Position numbers and translations under genes: made by a program. Shown in pieces: positions 40,359 to 51,795 of a stretch of DNA of 64,000 bases (position 1 is its first letter; every line of letters starts with the position of its first letter). Source of the stretch: Drosophila persimilis. Taxonomy: Eukaryota > Arthropoda > Insecta > Diptera > Drosophilidae. The notes under the pieces are model-generated. The model made no database searches. It had not been told where the DNA came from and was given only the letters and a program-made list of their open reading frames with translations. The DNA lies in contig NW_020825470.1 in NCBI RefSeq assembly GCF_003286085.1, forward strand, positions 115,414-179,413, read 5' to 3'.

Positions 40359-42173
40359 TGTAACGAATCGTTCTTATCCGTCTGATGCAGCTGGGCTGGC
40401 TCAGCGGTCGGTAGGCTCGCTGCAACAATATTTGTATGTTGCCCCGACGACAAGTAAGAAGGCACGGGTTGGGTCTTGTACTGGTATGCTAATATGCTTT
40501 ATTGGTATCTTAAGTCTATCTTACGCTATTCCGACTCCGGTGCTGGTTCTCCTCTTGGTTTTCCTCTGTGGTTCGATGAGCGCGTCGCTCCCTGGGACAC
40601 CCACGGCGTCGCCAAGCGTGGCACCGCCGGCTCTACTGACTGGGGCTAGCGATTCTTGGCACGTGGCGCCTGACGCGTTCGCTCTCACTCGACTCACTTG
40701 GCTTTTCGGCCCGAGGGTGCCTCACTCCTGGTGGGATGCGCTTCAAGCGTGGCGCCGTTGGTTCAAGGGATTGGGGTCTTTGGCTCTTGGCTGCACGCTC
40801 GAGTCCGCCTCTCAATCCTCACACAACGCGTTCGCTTTCTAAAGTTCTTTTCCCTTCGCTTGGTCTCACTTTCGTGGCTCACTATTCACTTCACTCTTGT
40901 TAGCTCCGTTTGCTGACTGTCCTCGTTCCTGGTCGCGGCCCTCCTCTTATAGGCTCGCTTCTGCGTCGGCGCCGCCGATGCCGCCTGGCGCTAACGGCAC
41001 TTTCCGCCATGCGGTGCCCGTATTTTTCCATCGGCGTTCCTTCATTCCCTTGTCGCTCTCCAACGGGACCTGGCTGGTGGCGTGATCTCATGACCATACT
41101 TGGTCATGCGCTGGGCCACTGCCGGCCCGATCCCGTCATCCCGCTGCTCTCTCTCCAGGGGTCCTCCCCTCTCATCTTGGGACCCCGGGAGAGCTCTCCT
41201 TGGGAATTCGCCGCCTCCGGATATCCCCGGATAACGGCCGTTAGCGCTTAACCCTATACTGCCCCCTACGTGTGGGAATACCTTTCCTCACACTTCCCCC
41301 TTTCTTTTATTGGCGGAAAATCCCGGTTTTCCGCGTCCCAGGTTTGGGATGTTTCAAAAACCCCGCGCGACTGGCGCGCGCGTGCTTTGTTCTCGACCCG
41401 GGTGCCCCCTGGCGCCCTCTTTCGGCCTTGAGCCTTGCGGCGTTGCCGTATCTCTTCGATGCGCGCGATCGATTCGATTCCCACTTATCGATAGTTCGCA
41501 TAGGAGCTTCTTTCGCCCCGCCCGATATAGGGTATGGTCGCTATTCTGACCTACTCGATATGACACAGCGTTGCCCTTACGCTCCACTCGATAAAGCGTA
41601 GGGTCAGTTCCTCTGCTGCAAGGTAAGACCAGGTTTTTTTTTTTTTTTGTTTTTTTTTTTTTAGTTGTTCTTGTTTTCTGTTACTTCTTTTTTCCCATTC
41701 CTCTTCTCTACTCTTCTTTTCTCCTCAATACTTAGCCCGGAATACCTCCTGCCGATCGGTGGACACCAACAGCCGGTACCGGACGCTACCGTCGTTGACC
41801 AGACGCTTCACCCTCCTTGCGGTTGGCTTTATCCGCGCGAGAGAGCGCGTGACGACGGCCGGCCACTCCTCGCGGTTGACGGACCGCCACCGTGAGTTGT
41901 CCGCCGACCTCGTCTGGGGCCACGATGCCTGGCGCTGGAGCTCGGGCCGGCGCGCCTCCGCCCGCTCCCCTGGGCACGACGCCTGTCGGCCCAGCTTCGG
42001 TCGCTCGCCCTGGCCGGGTTCCGGCCATCGCCAAGGACCTCTCTCTCATGGCTCAGGTGAGTGTTGTTCCGCGGCCTCGTCCTTCTTCGCTTCCGCCGTT
42101 GCTCTCGCGCCGTCATCCGCTTCGCCGTCGGTCGCCACCTCGACTTCGGGTGCCGCCGCTGGGCCCTCCGCCG

Positions 42174-43172
42174 TCAGTGATGTTGGCGTGTTCGTCGCCA
42201 TTGGTGCGCGACGTCCCGTTTGTGGCGCTCCGCCTCCGCTTCTTGCGCCTCCTTTTCAGCCTCCTGCGTAGCCTTCAGCCTCTTTGCCAGCGTCAGGGCG
42301 TCCTCCCATACACGCCGTTGCCTCCGCTCCTCCGTCGCCGCGGCCAGCGCGAACCGCCGGTGCCATTCCGCGAGGCGTCGTGCCTCAGCGGCCGCGTTGT
42401 TTTCCGTGATGTCGGCCTGCGTTGTCTGCGGCTCCTTGACCGCGGTTTCGGTCGGCGTTGGCTGCCGCTCCTCGACCTGTGGGTCTGTCGGTCACTGATC
42501 CCCTCGCCGCGCCGTCGACCTCCCCCTTGTGCGTGCCGACGACTCCTCTTCCTTGGCCGTACGCGTCGAACGCGTGGACGCCCGCTTCGAGGCCCGCTCC
42601 CTGGGCTCCTCCTTCCGCGTCTCCGTGCGCCCCCTCCTTCCTCCCTCAGGCCGCTCCTCGCGCTTGCTGGGGTGGGGCTTCTCGCGCTTGCTGGAACGGG
42701 GCTCCTCGCGCTTGCTGGTCCGGGGCTCCTCGCGCTTGCCGGTGTGGATCTCCTCGCGCTTGCTGGTGCGGGGCTCCTCGCGTCTGCTGGTCCGGTGCTC
42801 CTCGCGCTTGGTGTGGGGCTCCTCGCGTCTGCTGGTCCGGGGCTCCTCGCGCTTCGCCTCGCGTGCGCGTTTTCTCCGTGGCGCCGGCTCCCAGCTCACC
42901 AATTCCAGATCACTTTCCGCCTCGGTGTACCCCGGCGATACCACCGGGGACACCGTCGGTCCCATGGATCCCGCGGTTGACACTAGCGGTGAGGCCAATA
43001 GCTGCAGCTCCGGGGACCTACTCCTGCTCGCCCTTTGCTCCTCGCGCTCGACCTGGTACGCCTGCCGCCGACTTTGCGTATCACCCATAGCCTGATACCC
43101 GCGGCGAATCCATTTTCGCTGCTCCGTTATATACCTTATTAAATGCTGCTGCACCTTACCCTTTTTTTCCAC
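42174..43172 (-). CDS. Charged repeat ORF of copy C (TGA-interrupted)
   Basis: Matches the ORF at 25127-26125 in copy A: start MEKKGKVQQHL, REEPRTSK-type repeats, TGA at 42492-42494, then continued open frame with the E/K/R-rich coiled-coil stretch. One residue differs in the repeats (PHTKREE against PHNKREE). Product unknown. Confidence 0.5.
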
Positions 43173-44027
43173 GTGGTCAACTTTTGAAAAGACCTGATCG
43201 TGCGCTGCCCCCTCCTTTATAAGAGCGCGTGCCGGTGCTCACCGTTCCCTGTAACGGTGCCTTACATGGGCCCGTGGGACGGCTCTCTCTTGCCTTCCAG
43301 CTGGCTCTCTCGCTCGCTCCCGTTTTGAAAGTTATCCGCGCCTCTCGCCGCGTTAACCCTAGAGTGCCCCCTGGTTTTGTTAGCCTTCCTTCGGTTCCCA
43401 CTTCTTCTTCCTTTTTCTCTTTTTTTTTTTATTTGGCCCTTTCTACTTCCAGGTCTGGCGACGTGTTGTTTGGCTTCGCCTTGAATCTGGTAAGCCTCCC
43501 GAGTTCTTGGGTTCCTCATCTCACCTTGCCTTTTCTTCCAGCCCATCCTTGGGTTCCGATCCAGGGTGCTGACCGATCTCCCAGCCCGTGATCAATAGGT
43601 CCTCCGACCTTTCGCCCGTGCTGCCAAACATCGGCCCGCCCCCCGTGGCCAGCTCCGCCCGTCTCTGTCCCGCCATCCCCGACCTTAGCAGCTGGCTTTT
43701 TCTTGTAGGTCCAGCTTCATTGGTCCGCCGGCCGCCGTCTGCTGCTTAGTTTTACTGAACCTTAATTGTAAGAGTATCCTGTATGGCCTTGTCCTGCGTG
43801 GCATCCAGTTCGGCCGCCCGCTCCTCCCTTGTGAGCGATTCCTGTCCTGCGTGACACGCGTGGTTCTTAGTTTTACTGAACCTTAGTTGTAGGAGTATCC
43901 TGTACGAACTTGTCCTGCGTGGCATCCAGCTGGGACTCTCCTTTCTGCCCCTGCCGCTAGTTTCTGTCTTTCGTGCTCGTCCATCCTTCTCCGTATGCCT
44001 CGCCCGTTGCCCCTCCTTGTGCGTCGT

Positions 44028-45542
44028 CTACCCTTCGGTTCCAGGGCCTGTTTCAGGGGTTCCTTCCCCGGGTTGTGGCTTCAGGTCCCCTATATGGGCG
44101 GTCCGCGTCCGTTTCTCGCTGACCTTCTTTAATTTACAAATGACCGGGGACACGAAATCCATTATGGTGTAGGGACCGTCATATTTCGGGGCCAGTTTTG
44201 CCGAAAACCCTTCGGCCGCGTTGGATAGATGGTGTTGCTTGGCCCATACCTTGTCTCCAATCGTGGGTTTCCACGTTCTCCTCCTCAGGTTATAATACCT
44301 CGCCTGGTCCTGCGCCGCTCTTTCGAGATTCCGCCTCACCAGTTGAAATACCTCTCTCAACTTGGCAGCGTTCTCGTCCGGAGTGAGCGTACCCTGTCCT
44401 GTGCCCAGCGCTTCGTCATCGTATAGAGCCTTTGGTAGCCTCGGCTCTCTCCCTTGGACCACAAACGCCGGCGAGTACCCGGTGGATTCGGACTCCCCTG
44501 AATTTACGGCCAGCATTATCTCTGGCCATTTCTCATCCCAGTTCCTCTGGTTCCCTTCGGTGAACTGAGCTATCATAGTTTTCACTGTCCGGTTAGTTCG
44601 CTCCGTCGGGTTCTCCTGCGGCGTGTACGGGGCCGTGAACTGATGCCGTACACCCATCTGCTCCAAAAACCTCTTAAAAGCTCTACTGGTGAACTGGACG
44701 CCATTATCCGTGATCACCACCTTCGGCACGCCAAACCGGGACACGATGCGCTCTCGGAACGCTTTTGTTAGTGCTTCCGCCGTGCCCTTTCTCAAGGGGA
44801 CCAACTCGGTCCATTTCGAGAACCGATCCACCATCACCAATAACATGGCATTCCCATGCTTTGACCTGGGCAGAGGGCCCACGAAGTCGGCACACACCGT
44901 TGCCCACGGCTCCTCTGGCACTCGTGTCAGCATTTTTCCGGCCGCCTGCAGTTGACTTGGTTTGTAGCGAATGCAGATTTCACACTTTCTCACGTATGTC
45001 CTCACATCTCGATGCATCCCCGGCCAGTAGTACCGGGCGGCTATTCTGGCCATCGTCCTTCTGCCGCCCGCGTGCCCCGCCTCCGGCGAATCGTGATTCT
45101 CTCTTATGACTCTCTCTCTTAGATCCTTTGGGACGCATAACTTCCATGATGCTATCTCCTCTTCTCCAGCTCGGTGCGGGATGTGCCGGTATATCCGGCC
45201 TGCTTCCTCGACGTAATCCGGATATTTCCTCGGTTCCGTCCTCATCCTCTCTTTAACCTTTTTAATCCATCCGCACTCTGCCTCCGGCTCGTGTCCCTTC
45301 TCTGCTTCCTCCTCGGTGGTTCTCAGGCATCGCTCCGCCAATGGCTGTCGGGACAGTGCGTCCGCCACTACGTTCAGCTGCCTTTTCCTATATGCCACTT
45401 CGAAGTCGTATTGTTGTAGCTCCAGCGCCCACCTGGCGATCCTCCCTGTTGGGCTCTCGATGCTGTTCAACCATTTCAACGCCATGTGGTCTGTGACCAC
45501 CTTGAAATGGTATCCCTCCAGATAGGGCTTTAGGCCAGACAC
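44028..45542 (-). CDS. pol: Ulysses-like pol, copy C: RNase H end and integrase
   Basis: A 504-residue frame with the RNase H C-terminus (TDHMAL, NVVADALSR), the HHCC finger, the DDE core (CADF, TDNG, PTERTN) and the GPY module, as in copy A. The first residues are created by the 22-bp deletion near 45535, which shifts the upstream RT/RNase H part into another frame. Confidence 0.8.
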   Translation of the reverse strand: MSGLKPYLEGYHFKVVTDHMALKWLNSIESPTGRIARWALELQQYDFEVAYRKRQLNVVADALSRQPLAERCLRTTEEEAEKGHEPEAECGWIKKVKERMRTEPRKYPDYVEEAGRIYRHIPHRAGEEEIASWKLCVPKDLRERVIRENHDSPEAGHAGGRRTMARIAARYYWPGMHRDVRTYVRKCEICIRYKPSQLQAAGKMLTRVPEEPWATVCADFVGPLPRSKHGNAMLLVMVDRFSKWTELVPLRKGTAEALTKAFRERIVSRFGVPKVVITDNGVQFTSRAFKRFLEQMGVRHQFTAPYTPQENPTERTNRTVKTMIAQFTEGNQRNWDEKWPEIMLAVNSGESESTGYSPAFVVQGREPRLPKALYDDEALGTGQGTLTPDENAAKLREVFQLVRRNLERAAQDQARYYNLRRRTWKPTIGDKVWAKQHHLSNAAEGFSAKLAPKYDGPYTIMDFVSPVICKLKKVSEKRTRTAHIGDLKPQPGEGTPETGPGTEG

Positions 45543-46207
45543 TCCTTTTCAGTCGCCGAATAGTTCTTTTCCGCGCTATTCAGGGTCCTACTGGCGTATG
45601 AGATGACCCTCTCGCCCTTCTCCGTCTCTTGCGTCAGGATCGCCCCCAGTCCGTAGTCGCTGGCGTCCGTCTGGAGCACGAATTTCTTTGAGAAATCTGG
45701 GCATGCCAACACCGGGTCTGCTGTCAGCCGACTTTTTACGTCCTCGAACGCTTGTTGCTGCTCCGTTGACCATTCCCACTTGGCCTTCCTTTTCAGCAAA
45801 GTGATGAGGGGCTGCACCAACGTGGCGAATCCCTTTACGAAACGCCTGTACCAGGAGGCCACGCCCAAGTATTGTCGTAGCTCTTTGACACTCGCTGGCG
45901 GCTGCAACTCCTTAATGGCCGCCACTTTCTCGGGATCGGTGCAGATTCCGTCTCCCGTTACCAAATGCCCCAGGTATCGTAGCTCCTTCCTAAAAAATTG
46001 ACACTTGTCCACATTTAGGCGCAAGTTTGCGTTCTTCAACCGTCGAAAAAATTCTTCGAGGTTGCGCTTGTGCTCCTCCTCGGTACGGCCGATGACAATG
46101 ATATCGTCTTGGTACGCGAACGCGTGCGGCATCATCTCGGGGCCTATCACCTGGTCCAATGCCCTCTGGAACGTAGCCGAGGCTGAGTGGAGTCCGAATG
46201 GCATCAC
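45530..46207 (-). pseudogene. pol: Ulysses-like pol, copy C: RT palm and RNase H start
   Basis: A 225-residue frame from MPFGLHSASATFQ through YQDD and TDASDYG to EKECLA, closed by the 22-bp deletion. It is preceded by the same TAG as in copies A and E. Confidence 0.8.
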
Positions 46208-46213
46208 CTTCCA

Positions 46214-46864
46214 CTAGAACAGCCCTTTGCCGGGCACCGTGAACGCGGTGAACTTTCTACTGCCTTCCTCCAGTGGTATCTGCCAATAACCGTCCTTTAA
46301 GTCTAAGCTACTAATGAACCGTGCTTCCCTGAGCTGGTCCAAAATATAGTCTATTCTTGGCATGGGGTACGCATCCTTGACGGACTTCGCGTTTATCTGT
46401 CTGAAGTCCACGCATAATCTCCACTTTCCCGTCTTCTTTTTGACCATCACGATGGGTGAACTGTACGGACTCTTCGATGGCTCAATACACCCTCTTTCCA
46501 GCAGTTCGTCAACCTGTTGGTTGATTTCGGCTTGCATCTTGGGATTTTTGGGATAGTAACGCTGCTTGACCGGCTGGGCATCACTCATCGTGATCGTGTG
46601 TGTAGCTATGTTCGACACTCCCTTCAGTTCTCGGAACTCTTCCAACTCCTTTGCCAGGAAGTTTTCAACCGATCCCTCCTCCGCTCGCGTTCCTTCGGAT
46701 GCGGGCTCGACAGACCCTTCCGTGTTCGCTACCACCGCTACTGACAACTTCTCCTCCAACCGCCCCTGGCGGTGGCCTCTCGCAGGGATCACAACCCTGT
46801 GTCCCGCACAGGTCACCTCTGCTCCGACCGCGGCGAGGAAATCCCATCCCAGGACCAGCTATCG
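46214..46864 (-). pseudogene. pol: Ulysses-like pol, copy C: protease end and RT N-terminus
   Basis: Same content as 29366-30016 in copy A: protease C-terminus, YSSPIVMVKKKTG, LCVDFRQINA, LKDGYWQIPL, then the shared amber stop. Confidence 0.8.
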
Positions 46865-47542
46865 TGCATCATCTATGTCGTCGCCGTTGTGAAGTTCAGT
46901 CTCCAGATGGATTCGCTGTTCTAGGTGAGCTTGAAATCTTCTGATATTTGCATTTTTTGGTAATTGTATCTTCTTTTTTCCATATTCAGGTCTCAGGAGG
47001 AGTTTAATGATTTGCATGTTGTGATCTGAACCTAAGTCATATGATGTTTCAATGTGAATTAAATTGTGTCTAATACCCTTATAAACCGCAAAGTCTATAG
47101 CAGACGGCATATGTCGTCGATTTGAAGGGAAATGGGTGGGGGATCCAGTGGCCAGTATGCTTTGGTCGTTTTCCTGGATGCATTTCAGAAGTGCAGCCCG
47201 TCTTCTACACGATCTTGCACTGCCCCACCATTGGCTTTTGGCGTTCCAATCCCCAGCTACGATAAATCTGCTACCCAGAGAGTCAAATACCTGTTTAAAT
47301 TGTGTATCAATCCATTCGTGTGCAGGTGGACAATAGATCGCACCAATGTTTATTGTTTGATGGTTTTTTATTTTTGCAGCTATGGTGCACATCTGGATGG
47401 AGTTCTCTCTTGTTGGTGCGAGGGAAATGTGCGGGATGTTGTTTCTGTTGTGTTCGTCTTGCGAACTAAATTGGTAGTCTCTCTTCATGTCGAACCAATT
47501 TCCATCGCCACCTGCATTAGCAGAGGGCAGGGAGGCTGACAT
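46865..47542 (-). pseudogene. Jockey-clade fragment J12: endonuclease
   Basis: A 227-residue frame identical in content to J8 (30017-30694), with the empty DINE-1 site and the same Ulysses-like junction. Confidence 0.8.
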
Positions 47543-47795
47543 GAAGAGAGAACCGTTTTATTTGTTTATACTCTTATAATTAGCATATTTTACAAATTGT
47601 TTCGCGCCAACTGCTTATCTACATTACATGTAGTTGCAGAAGTGGCTGTAAATTGGCAGGGTAACATTTCTTACGGTATTGGCTTACTTGGTATTTATTT
47701 TTTTTTAGTAGCTATCGATAATTTGGCTAAATGCCAGGGTAACACTAAACTTATTGCTACTTTGTTTACATTGTTTTTGTTTTTAATTATTTCAG
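47543..47795. other. Conserved inter-unit spacer between J12 and J13
   Basis: The same spacer as 10542-10795 with TATCGATA. There is no gene. Confidence 0.6.
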
Positions 47796-49768
47796 GTGGA
47801 GTATGCAGCCGTGAAGAACATCATTACGCCTATTGGTCTCGTCGTCGGCTGCGAAGTGGAATCCTTGCGAGTGTCGGCGCTAAACTGTGACTGCAGTCAC
47901 AGCATCAACAGGGCTGAAGCTGGCCGAGGTCCAGTGCATCGTCATTCTGGATGTGGATTATCAATTTCTGTGAAGGGGAAGTGGCTTCGTATCTGTGGAA
48001 GAATAAAAAGGTTTTTAGTTTCTTTTCAGCCGCCGCCATCATCTGGATTCTGGAGCTGCCGCCGTCCATCATCAGGTTCTCTGCTGGGGCCGTCATTTGC
48101 CTGCGTAGCAGCTGCATTAGCGCTACTGCGGCTGATTTCCATATTGTGTGTTGCAAATGGATTGCGCAGCCAGTTCTCGCGTCTGACTTGGAGTAGTATT
48201 GTTTGGATCACTCACAGGCGAGTGTAGCAGTTCCTTCAAAGTCTGTTATAAACTTTCTCCACAGTTGCTACTTGGAGATCCGCATGCAGTGCGTTGTTGC
48301 TCACATACCGGGGAGCATTTGACATTGCTCTGAGGGCTTTGCTTTGGATCGTCTGGAGCTTGGCCATTTGCATGCTTGAAGTCAGTGGCCCCCAGACTGG
48401 CATGGCATACTGCCATATTGGGGCAATCAGCTGCTTATAGAGGAGGACCTTTGGAGGTAGTGGGAGTTTACTGTTTCTGCCGATGATCCAGTCGAGCTTT
48501 TTGATCCGGGGCCTTGTTTTAGTGCCAATAGCCGCTACATGCTTATTGAAATTGAGCTTCGTATCCATATGTATTCCCAGATATGGCATGGCGGATTTTT
48601 TGGCCACGAGTTGCCCGGCTAACCTTGGAGCTGGAGTGTGTTGCTGCACAGGTGAGAGAGTGTGTAGAACATGAGCAGTTTTTGCAAGACTGATGGTTAT
48701 TCCCCATTTCTTAGACCATGATAATGCATCAGCCACGAGCCGCTCCACATTTTCGTTGGCTTGTTTTGGACTTAGGGCAGATACGAGGTATACTGCGTCA
48801 TCAGCGTACGTTGCTAGCATTTGGGTTGAGTTTGCGTGTCTTGGTGGCTGCGGCATGTCGGCAGTGTAAAGATTATAGAGCACTGGGCCAAGTACGCTTC
48901 CTTGCGGCACTCCAGCGGTTATGTGCTTTAGGCTTGAGGTGATGTTGTTACAGCAGACGACTTTGAAGCTTCTGTCTGAGAGATAGCTGGTGAGTAGAAT
49001 GTATAAATTGTCAGGTATTATCGTTTTAACTTTGCAGAGAAGACCCTGATGCCAGACTCTTTCAAAAGCTTCCTGGATATCCATGTACACAGCACTGCAA
49101 TGCCGCTGCGCTTCGTAGGATCTGAGGATAAATTGCGTGACTCGTCCGATTTGCTGTTCCGCTGAGTGCTGATTTCTGAAGCCAAATTGATGGTTTGGAA
49201 TAGCCATGGCAAAGCTTTCTTCTTCAAAGAGTCGCTTGAGGATGAGGTGTTCAAGGATTTTGGAGAAGCCTGTAAGCTGGCTGATGGGTCTATAGGACTC
49301 AAGCCTATCACTCGGCTTTCCTGGTTTCCTTAACATAGAGATTTTTGCGCATTTCCAGGACTTTGGGAAGTGGCCGAACTGCAGAGCCGAGTTGCATATC
49401 AACAGGAGATACTCGATGGCGGATGTTGGCAGAGATTTAATGACGCGATTGTCGATACTGTCGAGACCGGGTGCCTTTTTCGTTTTGAGCTTCTTAATTT
49501 TCGATTTGAGTTCCTGGATGGTCACAGGTCTGATTATTTGAGCAGCTTCATCTGGACCGTTTTCTTGTAATACTGCGTTAATTTCTTCTCTGTCTTCTAG
49601 GGCTGCCGTGATCTTTGGCGTGAAACGTGCTTCCAGGTGCTGCGCAAAGGCCTCAGCTTTTTCCTCCGTAGTTTTTCACCGTAGCTTGCTGCCCTTCCGC
49701 CACGTGCCTTCTGACTGGCAGATTTTGAATGGGCTGTCTCTTGATTGTGTTGGTGAGCCGCCATAGTT
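47796..49768 (-). mobile_element. Jockey-clade LINE fragment J13, recombinant unit
   Basis: Its 3' flank up to 48012 has J9-type markers (CTGCAGTCACAGC, GATTATCAATTTC, AATAAAAAGG), while from 48191 upward it has J10-type markers (GAGTAGTATTG, GGATCACTCACAGG). It is therefore a recombinant between the two types, at the join of the 12.97-kb tandem repeats. Confidence 0.85.
48236..49525 (-). CDS. J13 jockey-clade ORF2: complete RT core (degenerate element)
   Basis: A 429-residue frame like J7 and J10 with YADD intact. Motif A reads QEAFERVWH, so the second aspartate of the motif is glutamate, unlike J7 and J10. Confidence 0.85.
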   Translation of the reverse strand: MTIQELKSKIKKLKTKKAPGLDSIDNRVIKSLPTSAIEYLLLICNSALQFGHFPKSWKCAKISMLRKPGKPSDRLESYRPISQLTGFSKILEHLILKRLFEEESFAMAIPNHQFGFRNQHSAEQQIGRVTQFILRSYEAQRHCSAVYMDIQEAFERVWHQGLLCKVKTIIPDNLYILLTSYLSDRSFKVVCCNNITSSLKHITAGVPQGSVLGPVLYNLYTADMPQPPRHANSTQMLATYADDAVYLVSALSPKQANENVERLVADALSWSKKWGITISLAKTAHVLHTLSPVQQHTPAPRLAGQLVAKKSAMPYLGIHMDTKLNFNKHVAAIGTKTRPRIKKLDWIIGRNSKLPLPPKVLLYKQLIAPIWQYAMPVWGPLTSSMQMAKLQTIQSKALRAMSNAPRYVSNNALHADLQVATVEKVYNRL

Positions 49769-51795
49769 TGTAACGAATCGTTCTTATCCGTCTGATGCAG
49801 CTGGGCTGGCTCAGCGGTCGGTAGGCTCGCTGCAACAATATTTGTATGTTGCCCCGACGACAAGTAAGAAGGCACGGGTTGGGTCTTGTACTGGTATGCT
49901 AATATGCTTTATTGGTATCTTAAGTCTATCTTACGCTATTCCGACTCCGGTGCTGGTTCTCCTCTTGGTTTTCCTCTGTGGTTCGATGAGCGCGTCGCTC
50001 CCTGGGACACCCACGGCGTCGCCAAGCGTGGCACCGCCGGCTCTACTGACTGGGGCTAGCGATTCTTGGCACGTGGCGCCTGACGCGTTCGCTATCACTC
50101 GACTCACTTGGCTTTTCGGCCCGAGGGTGCCTCACTCCTGGTGGGATGCGCTTCAAGCGTGGCGCCGTTGGTTCAAGGGATTGGGGTCTTTGGCTCTTGG
50201 CTGCACGCTCGAGTCCGCCTCTCAATCCTCACACAACGCGTTCGCTTTCTAAAGTTCTTTTCCCTTCGCTTGGTCTCACTTTCGTGGCTCACTATTCACT
50301 TCACTCTTGTTAGCTCCGTTTGCTGACTGTCCTCGTTCCTGGTCGCGGCCCTCCTCTTATAGGCTCGCTTCTGCGTCGGCGCCGCCGATGCCGCCTGGCG
50401 CTAACGGCACTTTCCGCCATGCGGTGCCCGTATTTTTCCATCGGCGTTCCTTCATTCCCTTGTCGCTCTCCAACGGGACCTGGCTGGTGGCGTGATCTCA
50501 TGACCATACTTGGTCATGCGCTGGGCCACTGCCGGCCCGATCCCGTCATCCCGCTGCTCTCTCTCCAGGGGTCCTCCCCTCTCATCTTGGGACCCCGGGA
50601 GAGCTCTCCTTGGGAATTCGCCGCCTCCGGATATCCCCGGATAACGGCCGTTAGCGCTTAACCCTATACTGCCCCCTACGTGTGGGAATACCTTTCCTCA
50701 CACTTCCCCCTTTCTTTTATTGGCGGAAAATCCCGGTTTTCCGCGTCCCAGGTTTGGGATGTTTCAAAAACCCCGCGCGACTGGCGCGCGCGTGCTTTGT
50801 TCTCGACCCGGGTGCCCCCTGGCGCCCTCTTTCGGCCTTGAGCCTTGCGGCGTTGCCGTATCTCTTCGATGCGCGCGATCGATTCGATTCCCACTTATCG
50901 ATAGTTCGCATAGGAGCTTCTTTCGCCCCGCCCGATATAGGGTATGGTCGCTATTCTGACCTACTCGATATGACACAGCGTTTGCCCTTACGCTCCACTC
51001 GATAAAGCGTAGGGTCAGTTCCTCTGCTGCAAGGTAAGACCTGGTTTTTTTTTTTTTTTGTTTTTTTTTTTTTAGTTGTTCTTGTTTTCCGTTACTTCTT
51101 TTTTCCCATTCCTCTTCTCTACTCTTCTTTTCTCCTCAATACTTAGCCCGGAATACCTCCTGCCGATCGGTGGACACCAACAGCCGGTACCGGACGCTAC
51201 CGTCGTTGACCAGACGCTTCACCCTCCTTGCGGTTGGCTTTATCCGCGCGAGAGAGCGCGTGACGACGGCCGGCCACTCCTCGCGGTTGACGGACCGCCA
51301 CCGTGAGTTGTCCGCCGACCTCGTCTGGGGCCACGATGCCTGGCGCTGGAGCTCGGGCCGGCGCGCCTCCGCCCGCTCCCCTGGGCACGACGCCTGTCGG
51401 CCCAGCTTCGGTCGCTCGCCCTGGCCGGGTTCCGGCCATCGCCAAGGACCTCTCTCTCATGGCTCAGGTGAGTGTTGTTCCGCGGCCTCGTCCTTCTTCG
51501 CTTCCGCCGTTGCTCTCGCGCCGTCATCCGCTTCGCCGTCGGTCGCCACCTCGACTTCGGGTGCCGCCGCTGGGCCCTCCGCCGTCAGTGATGTTGGCGT
51601 GTTCGTCGCCATTGGTGCGCGACGTCCCGTTTGTGGCGCTCCGCCTCCGCTTCTTGCGCCTCCTTTTCAGCCTCCTGCGTAGCCTTCAGCCTCTTTGCCA
51701 GCGTCAGGGCGTCCTCCCATACACGCCGTTGCCTCCGCTCCTCCGTCGCCGCGGCCAGCGCGAACCGCCGGTGCCATTCCGCGAGGCGTCGTGCC
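49769..51795 (-). mobile_element. Truncated Ulysses-like LTR piece D
   Basis: A copy of LTR piece B with the identical LTR/jockey fusion (GTCGTGCC-TTCAAAGTCTG at 51795). Confidence 0.8.

Larger units (their letters stand above)
40359..46864 (-). mobile_element. Ulysses-like retrotransposon, copy C, 5' truncated
   Basis: Same limits as copy A (jockey CATAGTT on one side, protease/TGCATCATC junction on the other). Two deletions set it apart: about 173 bp after the integrase (CAGCTGGC joined to TTTTTCTTGTAGG near 43695) and 22 bp in RNase H (near 45535). Copy E shares both. Confidence 0.8.
35200..48165. repeat. 12.97-kb tandem repeat, first unit (approximate limits)
   Basis: Contains J10, LTR piece B, J11, Ulysses-like copy C and J12. 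The next ~12.97 kb repeats it in the same order (LTR starts 36798 and 49769; Ulysses-like starts 40359 and 53327). Limits are approximate because the exchange lies in homologous jockey sequence. Confidence 0.75.
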
